Below, one piece after another: positions 6,106 through 13,333 of a stretch of DNA of 13,562 bases; within the stretch, counting starts at the first letter, position 1, and every line of letters begins with the position of its first letter. This stretch comes from an uncultured Collinsella sp. (GTDB taxonomy: Bacteria; Actinomycetota; Coriobacteriia; Coriobacteriales; Coriobacteriaceae), in contig CAAELJ010000079.1 in the NCBI GenBank assembly GCA_900756725.1, forward strand, positions 1 to 13,562. The letters run 5' to 3'. Made by a program: the position numbers and the translations under genes. The notes beneath the pieces are model-generated. The model ran no database searches, was not told the origin of the DNA, and saw only the letters and a program-made list of their open reading frames with translations.

Positions 6106-6840
6106 ATGTCCGAGGGATGGAACATCTTGGTGGTTGATGACGAGCCTCCTATTAGGGCTGAGCTACGTTATCTGCTGGAAAAGGATGCACGTGTGGGACA
6201 GATTGCCGAGGCGGGCAATGTCACCGAGGCCGTGGAGTCGATTCTGTCGAACAAGCCCGACGTGCTGTTTTTGGATATCACGATGCCCGGCCGCTCGGGA
6301 ATTGAGCTAGCCGAGACCCTGCAAAACCTAAAGACGCCGCCGGTGGTGGTGTTTGTGACGGCGTTTGCAGAGTTCGCGGCCGACGCGTATAACCTCGATG
6401 CTGTCGACTATGTCGTCAAGCCGGTCGAGGATGCCCGCCTGTCAAAGGCGCTCGACAAGATCGAAACCGCCCTGGGTGTTCGCCGCGCTGTCCATACCCC
6501 GCGCCAGCCCCTTCGCCTGACGGTGGACCGCGGGGGTAAAAAGGTGTTCATCCCCGTGGCGGATGTCTGCTACTTTGAGGCGCGTGCCGATTTTTGCAAC
6601 GCCGTCTGCGCCGAGGGAACATATCTGATTAATGAGTCGATCTCTTCGCTCGAACGTCGCTTGGGCTCCGAGGGCTTTATCCGCGTCCATCGCAGCTATC
6701 TGGTCAATTTGGAAGACGTGCACAATGTTGAGATTGGCTCCACGGGGTTGATGGAGCTCAGGCTCGACCGCGTGAGCTCGACGGTGCCGGTGTCCCGCCG
6801 TCGTGCCGCCGAGGTCAAGTCGCACCTGGGGCTTGCGTAA
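6106..6840 (+). CDS. LytTR-family response regulator (system 1)
   Basis: Encodes 244 aa. A receiver domain (about 5-125) carries the acidic pair Asp11-Asp12, phosphoacceptor Asp57 in FLDITMPG, Thr85 and Lys105 in VVKPVED. The LytTR DNA-binding domain (about 137-238) shows the family's typical strands, including FIRVHRSYLVNL and VPVSRRR. It is expected to bind short direct repeats upstream of its targets after phosphorylation by the kinase just upstream. The ATG at 6106 was preferred because AGAGGGG (6091-6097) lies 8 nt before it; an in-frame TTG at 6079 would add an unlikely basic extension. It is co-directional with the kinase, 39 bp apart, almost certainly one operon. The nearby permease-amidohydrolase pair and its own operon are candidate targets. 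Confidence 0.93.
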   Translation: MSEGWNILVVDDEPPIRAELRYLLEKDARVGQIAEAGNVTEAVESILSNKPDVLFLDITMPGRSGIELAETLQNLKTPPVVVFVTAFAEFAADAYNLDAVDYVVKPVEDARLSKALDKIETALGVRRAVHTPRQPLRLTVDRGGKKVFIPVADVCYFEARADFCNAVCAEGTYLINESISSLERRLGSEGFIRVHRSYLVNLEDVHNVEIGSTGLMELRLDRVSSTVPVSRRRAAEVKSHLGLA

Positions 6841-6890
6841 GAGGCTTGCGTGCCGTCGTTTACCATCGCAGGTTTGGTATGGGCGCGCGG

Positions 6891-6901
6891 TGGGCATAAT
6901 G
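6891..6901 (+). promoter_or_regulatory. possible extended -10 promoter for phospholipase-like gene
   Basis: TGGGCATAATG contains CATAAT (6895-6900), 32 nt before the gene start. TTGGTA (6874-6879) is a weak -35 at 15-nt spacing. Very similar sequences occur before two other genes in the window (7929-7939, 9329-9339), which suggests a shared promoter type. Confidence 0.4.
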
Positions 6902-6932
6902 GGTGGCATCGAATGAAATCGAAAGGATCATT

Positions 6933-7877
6933 ATGCCCGCGCTTATCACCCATCATCTGTTTGGCGAGGAAAGCATCGACCGTCTTCCGCAGGGCGTCAT
7001 CACGTCCGATGAAGAGCGCATTGCCTTTATCTTGGGCAACCAAGGCCCCGACCCGTTTTTCTTTCACATTCTGACACCGCGTGTTTCCGACTGCACGCTG
7101 CTGGCTCAGGTCATGCACCGCTCGCGCATGTCGCGCCAGTTCTCGTGCCTGCGCGATGGCGTGTCGCACCTGCAGCCGCGCGATGCCAATCTGGGTCGCG
7201 CGTTTGCGCTGGGCCTGCTGTCGCACTATGTGCTCGACCGCAATGCCCATCCCTTTGTCTACGAGCAGCAGTTTGGCATTGTTGAGTCCGACCCCGAGCT
7301 CGAGGCTTCGGGCAGTCAAGTTCACGCCGTGCTCGAAAGCGACCTGGACGTGCTGATGCTGCAGCTTAAACGTGACGGGGCCACGGTCGAGGATTATCCG
7401 CCGGCGGGCGAGATCGTCACTACCGACCGCATCAATCGCGTTGCCGGCGTGCTGATGAGCTACGTCGCCGGGCGCGTGTACGGTATCGACATCCCGGCGG
7501 GGGAGTACGCCGGCGCCGTAGCCGACATGCAGCTGCTCTACCGTACTATCGAGCCGGCCGGTTCGGCCAAGACGCGCGCGATTGCCCTGCTCGAGGGCTT
7601 GGTGCACGATTATTCGCTGCTCGACGGCCTTGCGCACCGCGTGACGACCGAGCTGCCCGAGCGTACCGGCAACCTGGGCCACTTGGCATGGAAGAACCCC
7701 TTTACTGATGAAGTCTCGACCGAGAGTTTCCCCGAGGTCTTTGACCGCGCGCTGGTCGATTACGAGTGCACGGTCGCCCGCTTTATCGAGACCGGCGATA
7801 TGGAAGCCGTGACCAACCACGTCAATTACAGCGGTCGCGTGCTCGGCGCCGACGAGGAGTTCGACCGCGAGGAGTAG
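6933..7877 (+). CDS. zinc-dependent phospholipase C-like protein, cytosolic
   Basis: Product of 314 aa. The central region holds the pattern of the zinc-dependent phospholipase C family: His98-x3-Asp102-x3-His106 (LSHYVLDRNAH) then His131-x3-Glu135 (HAVLE), preceded by His7 and Asp40. These correspond to known zinc ligands of the Bacillus cereus enzyme. Unlike secreted phospholipases it has no signal peptide, so the N-terminal Trp ligand made by processing is absent; it is more likely an intracellular hydrolase or a protein with a reused fold. The ATG at 6933 has GAAAGGA (6921-6927) 5 nt upstream; an in-frame GTG at 6903 is a worse start. It begins 92 bp after the regulator gene and may have its own promoter. 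Its substrate is unknown. Confidence 0.85.
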   Translation: MPALITHHLFGEESIDRLPQGVITSDEERIAFILGNQGPDPFFFHILTPRVSDCTLLAQVMHRSRMSRQFSCLRDGVSHLQPRDANLGRAFALGLLSHYVLDRNAHPFVYEQQFGIVESDPELEASGSQVHAVLESDLDVLMLQLKRDGATVEDYPPAGEIVTTDRINRVAGVLMSYVAGRVYGIDIPAGEYAGAVADMQLLYRTIEPAGSAKTRAIALLEGLVHDYSLLDGLAHRVTTELPERTGNLGHLAWKNPFTDEVSTESFPEVFDRALVDYECTVARFIETGDMEAVTNHVNYSGRVLGADEEFDREE

Positions 7878-7928
7878 GGCTCGTGCGTGCCCCCTTTGCC
7901 GAATCCTTACCGGCGCCTCTGGACAATT

Positions 7929-7939
7929 GGGGTACGATG
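7929..7939 (+). promoter_or_regulatory. possible -10 promoter element for MFS gene
   Basis: GGGGTACGATG contains TACGAT (7933-7938), 41 nt before the MFS start codon. No good -35 at normal spacing is seen. It is included because it resembles the elements at 6891-6901 and 9329-9339. Confidence 0.3.
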
Positions 7940-7979
7940 AACTAACTGCATATCGGGCGAATACGAAGGGGCCCTGTCC

Positions 7980-9230
7980 ATGAAATACACCAAGCTCGAG
8001 CGTAACTGGGTTATGTACGATGTGGGCAACTCGGCCCTCGTGCTGCTCAATACCTCGGTGGTGCCCATCTACTTTAACGCCATCAATACCGGTGCTTCCT
8101 CGGCAGACCTGGTGGTCGCTTGGGGCAACGCTCAGACGATTGCCTCGCTAGTCATTGCCATGCTCATGCCCATTCTGGGCGCGCTTGCCGATTACGCCGG
8201 CAACAAGATCAAGTTCTTCTTGGGCTTCTTCCTCACGGGCCTGGTCCTTTGCCTGGCGCAGGCTATCCCAATGTCCGCCATGGCATTTTTGACCGTGTAC
8301 GTGCTGTGCACCATCGGCCTTAACTCTTCTATGACGTTCTACGACGCCATGCTGCCCGACATTACCACCGACGAGCGCATGGACGCCGTGTCCAGCTCGG
8401 GCTATGCCTGGGGTTACATCGGTTCCACCGTACCGTTCATCATCTGCCTGGCGCTTATCATGGGTGGCCCCGCTCTTGGCGTCCCCACCATGCTGGCAAC
8501 GCGTCTGTCGTTTATCATCACCGGTGCCTGGTGGCTCATCTTTACCCTGCCGCTCATTCGCACCTATAAGCAAAAGTACGGTCGCGAGCGCGGTCCCCAG
8601 GACACCATCGGCCACATCGTGGGCGGTGTGTTCTCCGAGGTCGGACACACCATGCGCGAGATCGCCCACAACAAGACCGTGCTGGTCTACATGATCGCGT
8701 TCTTCTTCTACATCGACGGTGTGCACACGGTCATTTCCATGGCAACCAGCTACGGCTCGGCTCTGGGTATCGATTCGACCCAGCTGGTGCTGGCGCTGCT
8801 CGTCACGCAGTTTGTGGCCTTTCCGTCCGCCATCATCTACGGCAAGCTCGCCGGACGCGTGGGCACGCTCAACATGATTCTGGTGGCGGTCGCCGCCTAC
8901 ATGGGCATCGTGCTCTTTGCCGCGTTCTTCCTAAAGACCGCCTTTGAGTTCTGGGTGCTTGCCATTATGGTCGGCCTGTTCCAGGGCGGCGTGCAGGCGC
9001 TCAGCCGTAGCTACTTTGGCCGCATTATCCCTAAAGAAAAATCCAACGAGTACTACGGCTTCTTTGACATCTTTGGTCGTTATGCAAGCGTCATGGGCAC
9101 TTTTCTAGTGTCGGTCGTCACCTCGCTGACCGGCAACCCGTCGCTGGGCGTCCTTTCCATTGGCGTGCTGCTGGTTGTTGGCTTTATGCTGCTGGTCCGC
9201 CTGTCCCGCATGACTCAGGCGGCGGCGTAA
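7980..9230 (+). CDS. MFS transporter of the Atg22/UMF1-like family
   Basis: The product (416 aa) is an inner-membrane protein with about 12 helices, the normal size for this group. Family signatures are the N-terminal NWVMYDVGNSA (9-19), the MFS loop GALADYAGNK (about 67-76) and the C-terminal block SYFGRIIPKEKSNEYYGFF (about 344-362). The family is named after yeast Atg22, a vacuolar amino acid effluxer; bacterial members are mostly uncharacterised, so amino acid or metabolite export is a guess. AAGGGG (7966-7971) lies 8 nt before the ATG. It lies 102 bp after the phospholipase-like gene, in the same direction, and a strong terminator (9355-9390) follows. Confidence 0.9.
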   Translation: MKYTKLERNWVMYDVGNSALVLLNTSVVPIYFNAINTGASSADLVVAWGNAQTIASLVIAMLMPILGALADYAGNKIKFFLGFFLTGLVLCLAQAIPMSAMAFLTVYVLCTIGLNSSMTFYDAMLPDITTDERMDAVSSSGYAWGYIGSTVPFIICLALIMGGPALGVPTMLATRLSFIITGAWWLIFTLPLIRTYKQKYGRERGPQDTIGHIVGGVFSEVGHTMREIAHNKTVLVYMIAFFFYIDGVHTVISMATSYGSALGIDSTQLVLALLVTQFVAFPSAIIYGKLAGRVGTLNMILVAVAAYMGIVLFAAFFLKTAFEFWVLAIMVGLFQGGVQALSRSYFGRIIPKEKSNEYYGFFDIFGRYASVMGTFLVSVVTSLTGNPSLGVLSIGVLLVVGFMLLVRLSRMTQAAA

Positions 9231-9328
9231 GGCAACCGGGCTCAGTACAGCAATTGTGCCTATCTACAGTACTCTTTTGGAAGTAGCCGCATAAATCATT
9301 CTGACTTCCGAGCAATGTTTAGCCCAAG

Positions 9329-9339
9329 TGGGTATGATG
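9329..9339 (+). promoter_or_regulatory. possible -10 promoter before glycosyltransferase
   Basis: TGGGTATGATG contains TATGAT (9333-9338). A transcript from here would start near 9345 and run straight into the terminator at 9355-9390 before reaching the gene at 9413. No clear -35 is seen. Confidence 0.35.
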
Positions 9340-9354
9340 GAATCAGCTAGGTCG

Positions 9355-9390
9355 CGGGGCGTCGCCTGTGTTTGGCGGCGCCCCGTTTTT
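9355..9390 (+). terminator. intrinsic terminator, possibly an attenuator
   Basis: CGGGGCG-t-CGCC (9355-9366) pairs with GGCG-g-CGCCCCG (9374-9385) around a 7-nt loop, followed by TTTTT (9386-9390). This is a textbook rho-independent terminator. It lies 124 bp after the MFS stop but only 22 bp before the glycosyltransferase start, so it either ends the MFS transcript or attenuates the downstream one. A weaker inverted repeat lies at 9277-9284/9304-9311. Confidence 0.85.
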
Positions 9391-9412
9391 GTGTTGCAAG
9401 GAGGGTAAAGGT

Positions 9413-10600
9413 ATGAACGCCACGGTTGTGATCCCAACATATTGGGCGGGCGATGATACCCAAGCAAACGCTCCCGGCACCTACGATCACTCGACGCGAC
9501 TCAACGCCGACAATCCCGAACTCGACCGCTGCCTGGCCTCGCTTGAGCAGGTGTGCGACATCCCGCGCATCATCCTTTTGGTGGTCTGTCCGGTTTCCGC
9601 CACGGCCGACGTATCCCATCGCGTGCACGAAATCGTTAATGCGCATCCCACACTTAAGGTCACCATCGTTACCAATACTCAGGCTTCGCGTGTTGCCGAC
9701 CGCGTGGCACAGATCGCGCCCAAAGGCTCGGGCGAGTGCGTGAGCCTGCGCGGCTACGGCGCCATCCGCAACATGGGTCTTGCCTGTGCGGCGGTGCTGG
9801 GGCACGACGCGGTCGTGTTTTTGGATGACGACGAGACCGTCATCGATGCCGACTTTATGAAGCGTGCGACCTATGCACTGGGCCAACAGACGCGTCAGGG
9901 CCTGCCGATTTTAGTCAAGAGCGGATACTTTTACGATCGCGACGGGTCGCCGCTGGCTCCCACGGACAAAGTGGGCATTTGCCATCGCTGGTGGACCAAG
10001 CGTATCGAGTTCAATCGCTGGATGAAAAAGGCGCTCTCGGGCACCCGCATCTCGCGTTCCAATTACGTGTGCGGCGGCCTGATGGCCCTGCACGCCCGCG
10101 CCTTTACGCGCGTGGCCTTCGACCCGTTTATCACCCGCGGCGAGGATCTGGACTACCTGTTTAACATGCGCATGTTCGGCTATGACGTGTGGTTCGATAA
10201 CGAGTGGACCGTGCGCCACCTGCCGCCCGAGTCCGAGAAGCGCTCGCCGCGCTTTATGCAGGATGTGTACCGTTGGTACTACGAGCGTGCCAAGCTGACA
10301 TTTGCCGCGCACCAGCAGGAGCTCGTTCCCGTCACGGCCGCGTCGCTCATGCCCTATCCGGGCCCGTGGATTTCGCGCGAGCTCGACGACCGCGTGCGCA
10401 AGACCGCCATGGTTCGCAGCATGTTTACCCGCGAGCACGAGGGGTACCTGCGCATTTGGCGGCACGGTATTGACGAGGCCAAGACCTACGCGCGTCAAAA
10501 CGCCGCAAGCTACCTGCGTTTTCAGAGCTTCTGGCCCAAGATCATGGACGGGCTCTGGCGCGACGCACAACTGGCCAGCATCCTGGAGGGGACTGAATGA
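9413..10600 (+). CDS. GT-A fold glycosyltransferase (family 2-like)
   Basis: Encodes 395 aa without membrane helices. The N-terminus VVIPTYW (5-11) starts the nucleotide-sugar fold. FLDDDET (137-142) holds the metal-binding DxD, GGLMALHARAF (221-231) is the acceptor-side loop and RGEDLDYLFNMRMFG (242-256) carries the likely catalytic Glu-Asp, followed by His269. It should transfer a sugar from a nucleotide donor on the cytosolic side, for an envelope or secreted glycan; sugar and acceptor are unknown. AAGGAGG (9398-9404) lies 8 nt before the ATG at 9413. The stop codon overlaps the start of the second kinase in ATGA (10597-10600), so the two are translationally coupled, an unusual partnership. 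Confidence 0.88.
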   Translation: MNATVVIPTYWAGDDTQANAPGTYDHSTRLNADNPELDRCLASLEQVCDIPRIILLVVCPVSATADVSHRVHEIVNAHPTLKVTIVTNTQASRVADRVAQIAPKGSGECVSLRGYGAIRNMGLACAAVLGHDAVVFLDDDETVIDADFMKRATYALGQQTRQGLPILVKSGYFYDRDGSPLAPTDKVGICHRWWTKRIEFNRWMKKALSGTRISRSNYVCGGLMALHARAFTRVAFDPFITRGEDLDYLFNMRMFGYDVWFDNEWTVRHLPPESEKRSPRFMQDVYRWYYERAKLTFAAHQQELVPVTAASLMPYPGPWISRELDDRVRKTAMVRSMFTREHEGYLRIWRHGIDEAKTYARQNAASYLRFQSFWPKIMDGLWRDAQLASILEGTE

Positions 10601-11940
10601 TCGATCGCCGCGCCCAGCGCGATAACTCAATATCTATCTTTCGCGTGATCGCCGTTGTCTGCGCCATTTGCGTGCTGGTGTACTTTATTTTTGCCCTGGC
10701 GACTGGAATTGAGCCGATCGCGACCGTGGTCGCCTGCGCACTGCTGTGCATCTTTCTGTGCATTTTTATCTATTTGACGCTCAATCCCGATTCGGTGCGT
10801 TCGCAGTACACCGAAGAGACACTCTCGGTGGCCTCTGCCATGCTCGAGGACATCAAAGGCGGTCTGACGCAGGAGTCGGCGCGTCTGGTGTGCCAGCGCA
10901 TTTTGCCCGAGACGCGTGCCATGACGGTTGCCATCACCGACGAGAGCAACGTGCTGGCCTGCGCGGGCGAGTTCGAGGAAAAGCTGCTGCCCGATTCGCC
11001 CATCCACACGCTTGCCACGCGCTACGTCATCGAGCACGGTATCGTCCAGTCGTTCAACCGTGTGGTGGACGTGGTGGGTTCGGATGGCTCGCACAACCAT
11101 GTTCCTGCCGGTATCATCGCTCCTATTAAGGTGGGCGACCGCACCGTCGGCACGCTCAAGTTCTACTATAAGACCCCGCGTGCCGTCGACCGCACCCAGT
11201 ACGCGCTCGCCTCGGGTTTTGCCGAGATCCTGTCCACACAGCTCGCCATCCACGAGCTCGAGGTGCAAAAGGAGCTCACGGCCCGTGCCGAGGTGCGTGC
11301 CCTGCAGGCGCAGATCAACCCGCATTTTCTGTTCAACACGCTCAACACCATCGCGTCGTTTACGCGTACCGACCCGCTGCGCGCCCGCGAGCTGCTGCGC
11401 GAGTTCTCCTCGTTCTATCGCGCCACGCTCGACAATTCGGGCTCGCTCATTCCCGTGTCGCGCGAGGTCGCACAGACCAAGCGCTACCTGACGTTTGAGA
11501 AGGCGCGCTTTGGCGAGGATCGCGTGCTGGCGACCTTCGACGTGTCCGAGGACGTCGAGGACACGCTGGTGCCGGCATTTGTAATCCAGCCAATCGTCGA
11601 GAATGCCGTGCGCCATGGTATGGGCGACGACGATGCACTGAGGATCGACGTGTCGGTCCACAGGGATGGCGAAGATGCGATTTTGATTGTGGTCGCCGAT
11701 AACGGCGTGGGCATGGACGAAGGCACCGCTGCCAGACTGTTTGACGAACGCTCCGCCCGTCCCGACGCCAGCTCCCCGCAGGGCGGCGGCGCCGGTGTGG
11801 CCATGCACAATATTTCGGAGCGCATCCATCGCTTTTATGGACCGCACTCTTATACACGCGTCGAATCGGCCCCGGGCAAGGGCGCTAAAGTGCTCCTGCA
11901 TCTCGATTTGTCGGAGAGCATCTTCGACATTCAAGAGTAG
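10597..11940 (+). CDS. LytS-type sensor histidine kinase with GAF-like domain (system 2)
   Basis: The product (447 aa) has the same plan as the kinase at 4675: two membrane helices (about 15-36 and 40-60) with almost no outside loop, a GAF-like region (about 75-220), His_kinase module with phosphoacceptor His243 in INPHFLFNT, and an HATPase domain (Asn336 in VENAVRHG, DNGVGM at 368-373, glycine-rich GGGAGVAMHN at 396-405). The stretch around the phosphoacceptor is strikingly similar between the two kinases, indicating gene duplication, while the sensory part differs. GGAGGGG (10585-10591), inside the glycosyltransferase gene, lies 5 nt before the ATG. It probably phosphorylates the LytTR regulator 72 bp downstream. 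Confidence 0.93.
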   Translation: MIDRRAQRDNSISIFRVIAVVCAICVLVYFIFALATGIEPIATVVACALLCIFLCIFIYLTLNPDSVRSQYTEETLSVASAMLEDIKGGLTQESARLVCQRILPETRAMTVAITDESNVLACAGEFEEKLLPDSPIHTLATRYVIEHGIVQSFNRVVDVVGSDGSHNHVPAGIIAPIKVGDRTVGTLKFYYKTPRAVDRTQYALASGFAEILSTQLAIHELEVQKELTARAEVRALQAQINPHFLFNTLNTIASFTRTDPLRARELLREFSSFYRATLDNSGSLIPVSREVAQTKRYLTFEKARFGEDRVLATFDVSEDVEDTLVPAFVIQPIVENAVRHGMGDDDALRIDVSVHRDGEDAILIVVADNGVGMDEGTAARLFDERSARPDASSPQGGGAGVAMHNISERIHRFYGPHSYTRVESAPGKGAKVLLHLDLSESIFDIQE

Positions 11941-12012
11941 AATGATAGGTTACGGGTTTAACGCTAGTTGGCGGATGCCCGACGTAGTTAGTTGACGAAA
12001 GGTTTTATCCCT

Positions 12013-12729
12013 ATGCTGCGTGCGATGATTGTGGATGATGAGGCCCCGGCCCGTTCGGAACTTCGCTTCTTGCTCGAGCAGACGGGCAAGATCGGCACGA
12101 TCACAGAAGCGTCGAGCGTTCGCTCCGCTATCGAGATGCTTATGGAGAGCCGCGTCGATGTTGTGTTCCTCGATATCTCGATGCCTGGCGCTTCGGGTCT
12201 GCAACTTGCCGAGGCACTGCATAAGCTCAAGAATCCGCCGGCGATCGTATTCGTAACCGCGTACAGCGATCATGCGGTCGAGGCGTTTGATGTGGATGCC
12301 GTCGACTATCTGATGAAGCCGGTCGAGGAGGCTCGCCTGGATCGAGCGATCGATAAGGTTATGCAACGCGCCAAGCCTGTCACGGACAGCAAGGTGACCA
12401 TCGAGCGCATCCCGGTGGAAAAGGGCGGCCGCAAGGTCCTCATCCCCGTGGACGACATTCGCTTTATTATGGCCAAGGACGATTACTCCTGTATTTATAC
12501 GGTCGATGACCGCTTTTTGTCCACGACCTCGCTGGCACAGTTCGAGGCCAAGCTCTGCGACTTTGGCTTCTTCCGCGTTCACCGCCGCTATATCGTCAAC
12601 TTGGCGTGTGTCACCGACGTCGAGACGGTTCCCTCGGGCGCTATCCAGCTGGGCATTACGGGCGTCGACGAACGCGTACCGGTTTCGCGCCGTCGCGTCG
12701 TACCGCTCAAAAAGGCCCTGAGCCTCTAG
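12013..12729 (+). CDS. LytTR-family response regulator (system 2)
   Basis: Encodes 238 aa. The receiver domain (about 1-122) has Asp8-Asp9, phosphoacceptor Asp54 in FLDISMPG, Thr82 and Lys102 in LMKPVEE. The LytTR domain (about 128-235) includes FFRVHRRYIVNL and VPVSRRR. It is a close paralogue of the regulator at 6106 (for example DAVDY-x2-KPVE-x-AR is shared), so the DNA sites of the two may overlap. The ATG at 12013 is the first strong start; GAAAGG (11997-12002) lies 10 nt upstream, slightly long, and an in-frame TTG at 11992 precedes it. The cognate kinase ends 72 bp upstream. A strong terminator follows at 12736-12786, ending the operon. Confidence 0.93.
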   Translation: MLRAMIVDDEAPARSELRFLLEQTGKIGTITEASSVRSAIEMLMESRVDVVFLDISMPGASGLQLAEALHKLKNPPAIVFVTAYSDHAVEAFDVDAVDYLMKPVEEARLDRAIDKVMQRAKPVTDSKVTIERIPVEKGGRKVLIPVDDIRFIMAKDDYSCIYTVDDRFLSTTSLAQFEAKLCDFGFFRVHRRYIVNLACVTDVETVPSGAIQLGITGVDERVPVSRRRVVPLKKALSL

Positions 12730-12735
12730 TACACC

Positions 12736-12786
12736 GGCCCCGCAGCCCTGTAGACCAAAATCGTCTGCGGAGCCGTGGGGCTTTTT
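12736..12786 (+). terminator. intrinsic terminator after second regulator
   Basis: GCCCC (12737-12741) pairs with GGGGC (12777-12781), and CCGCAG (12740-12745) with CTGCGG (12765-12770); a further AGAC/GTCT pairing extends the stem. TTTTT (12782-12786) follows directly. The stem is long with internal bulges. It closes the glycosyltransferase-kinase-regulator operon. Confidence 0.75.
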
Positions 12787-12823
12787 GCATGAATGCACCA
12801 AATCTTTTTGCGGAAGGGATCCC

Positions 12824-13291
12824 ATGAACAGTGCAAGCGCCAAGCGTATCGACATTATCTCGGACACCCACGGCTATCTTTCGCCTGCGCTCTTGGACGA
12901 GCTTAAGGGTGCGGATCTGATTATCCATGCCGGCGACCTTACGTCGGAGATGGACTACGAGCATCTGCGCACCATCGCCCCCGTGCGAGCGGTGCTGGGC
13001 AATAACGACTACTACCGCGACTACGGCCCCGACGTGGACCGCTTGGCGCTCTTTACCTACGAAGGCCTCAAGTTCGCCGTAGCCCACTACCGTGAAGACC
13101 TCCCGGTGGGATCCGTGGACGTAGCTATCAACGGTCACACCCACGTAACCAAAGAAGCCCAAGTGGGTCGCTGCCTGGTCCTCAACCCAGGCAGCGCCAG
13201 CTATCCAAGAGGCACTCGAGGCCCCACCATGGCCAGAATGCTCGTCAAGGACGGCAAGATTCTGAGCACCAAATTTATTGACCTAGAGTAG
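12824..13291 (+). CDS. YfcE/MJ0936-family metallophosphoesterase
   Basis: Product of 155 aa, matching the small single-domain phosphodiesterases of this family, cytosolic. The metal-binding motifs are complete and in order: SDTHG (Asp14, His16), HAGDL (Asp38), GNND (Asn60), His88 in AVAHY and GHTH (His105, His107). Relatives are Mn/Ni-dependent phosphodiesterases that cleave artificial substrates; the natural substrate is generally unknown. At the third motif AHYRED replaces the more usual Gly after His. The ATG at 12824 was chosen because GGAAGGG (12812-12818) lies 5 nt upstream. It stands between two terminators, so it is a single-gene unit with a promoter in the short gap from 12787 that I could not define. 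Confidence 0.92.
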   Translation: MNSASAKRIDIISDTHGYLSPALLDELKGADLIIHAGDLTSEMDYEHLRTIAPVRAVLGNNDYYRDYGPDVDRLALFTYEGLKFAVAHYREDLPVGSVDVAINGHTHVTKEAQVGRCLVLNPGSASYPRGTRGPTMARMLVKDGKILSTKFIDLE

Positions 13292-13298
13292 GTGCAAC

Positions 13299-13333
13299 AA
13301 AAACGGGGGATGCAGATCGCATCTCCCGTTTTT
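13299..13333. terminator. bidirectional intrinsic terminator
   Basis: AAAAACGGG-GGATGC (13299-13313) pairs with GCATCTCCCGTTTTT (13319-13333), a 15-bp stem with one G-T pair and a 5-nt loop. The A-run on one side and the T-run on the other let it work on both strands. It lies 7 bp after the phosphoesterase stop. Confidence 0.9.

Noticed and set aside
6696..7820. Antisense open frame (374 codons) opposite the regulator and phospholipase-like genes
   Set aside because: No recognisable motif, and it spans two real genes on the other strand.
10627..11934. Antisense open frame (435 codons) opposite the second kinase
   Set aside because: Arg/His/Gly-rich complement of a high-GC kinase gene; the sense frame has all kinase motifs.
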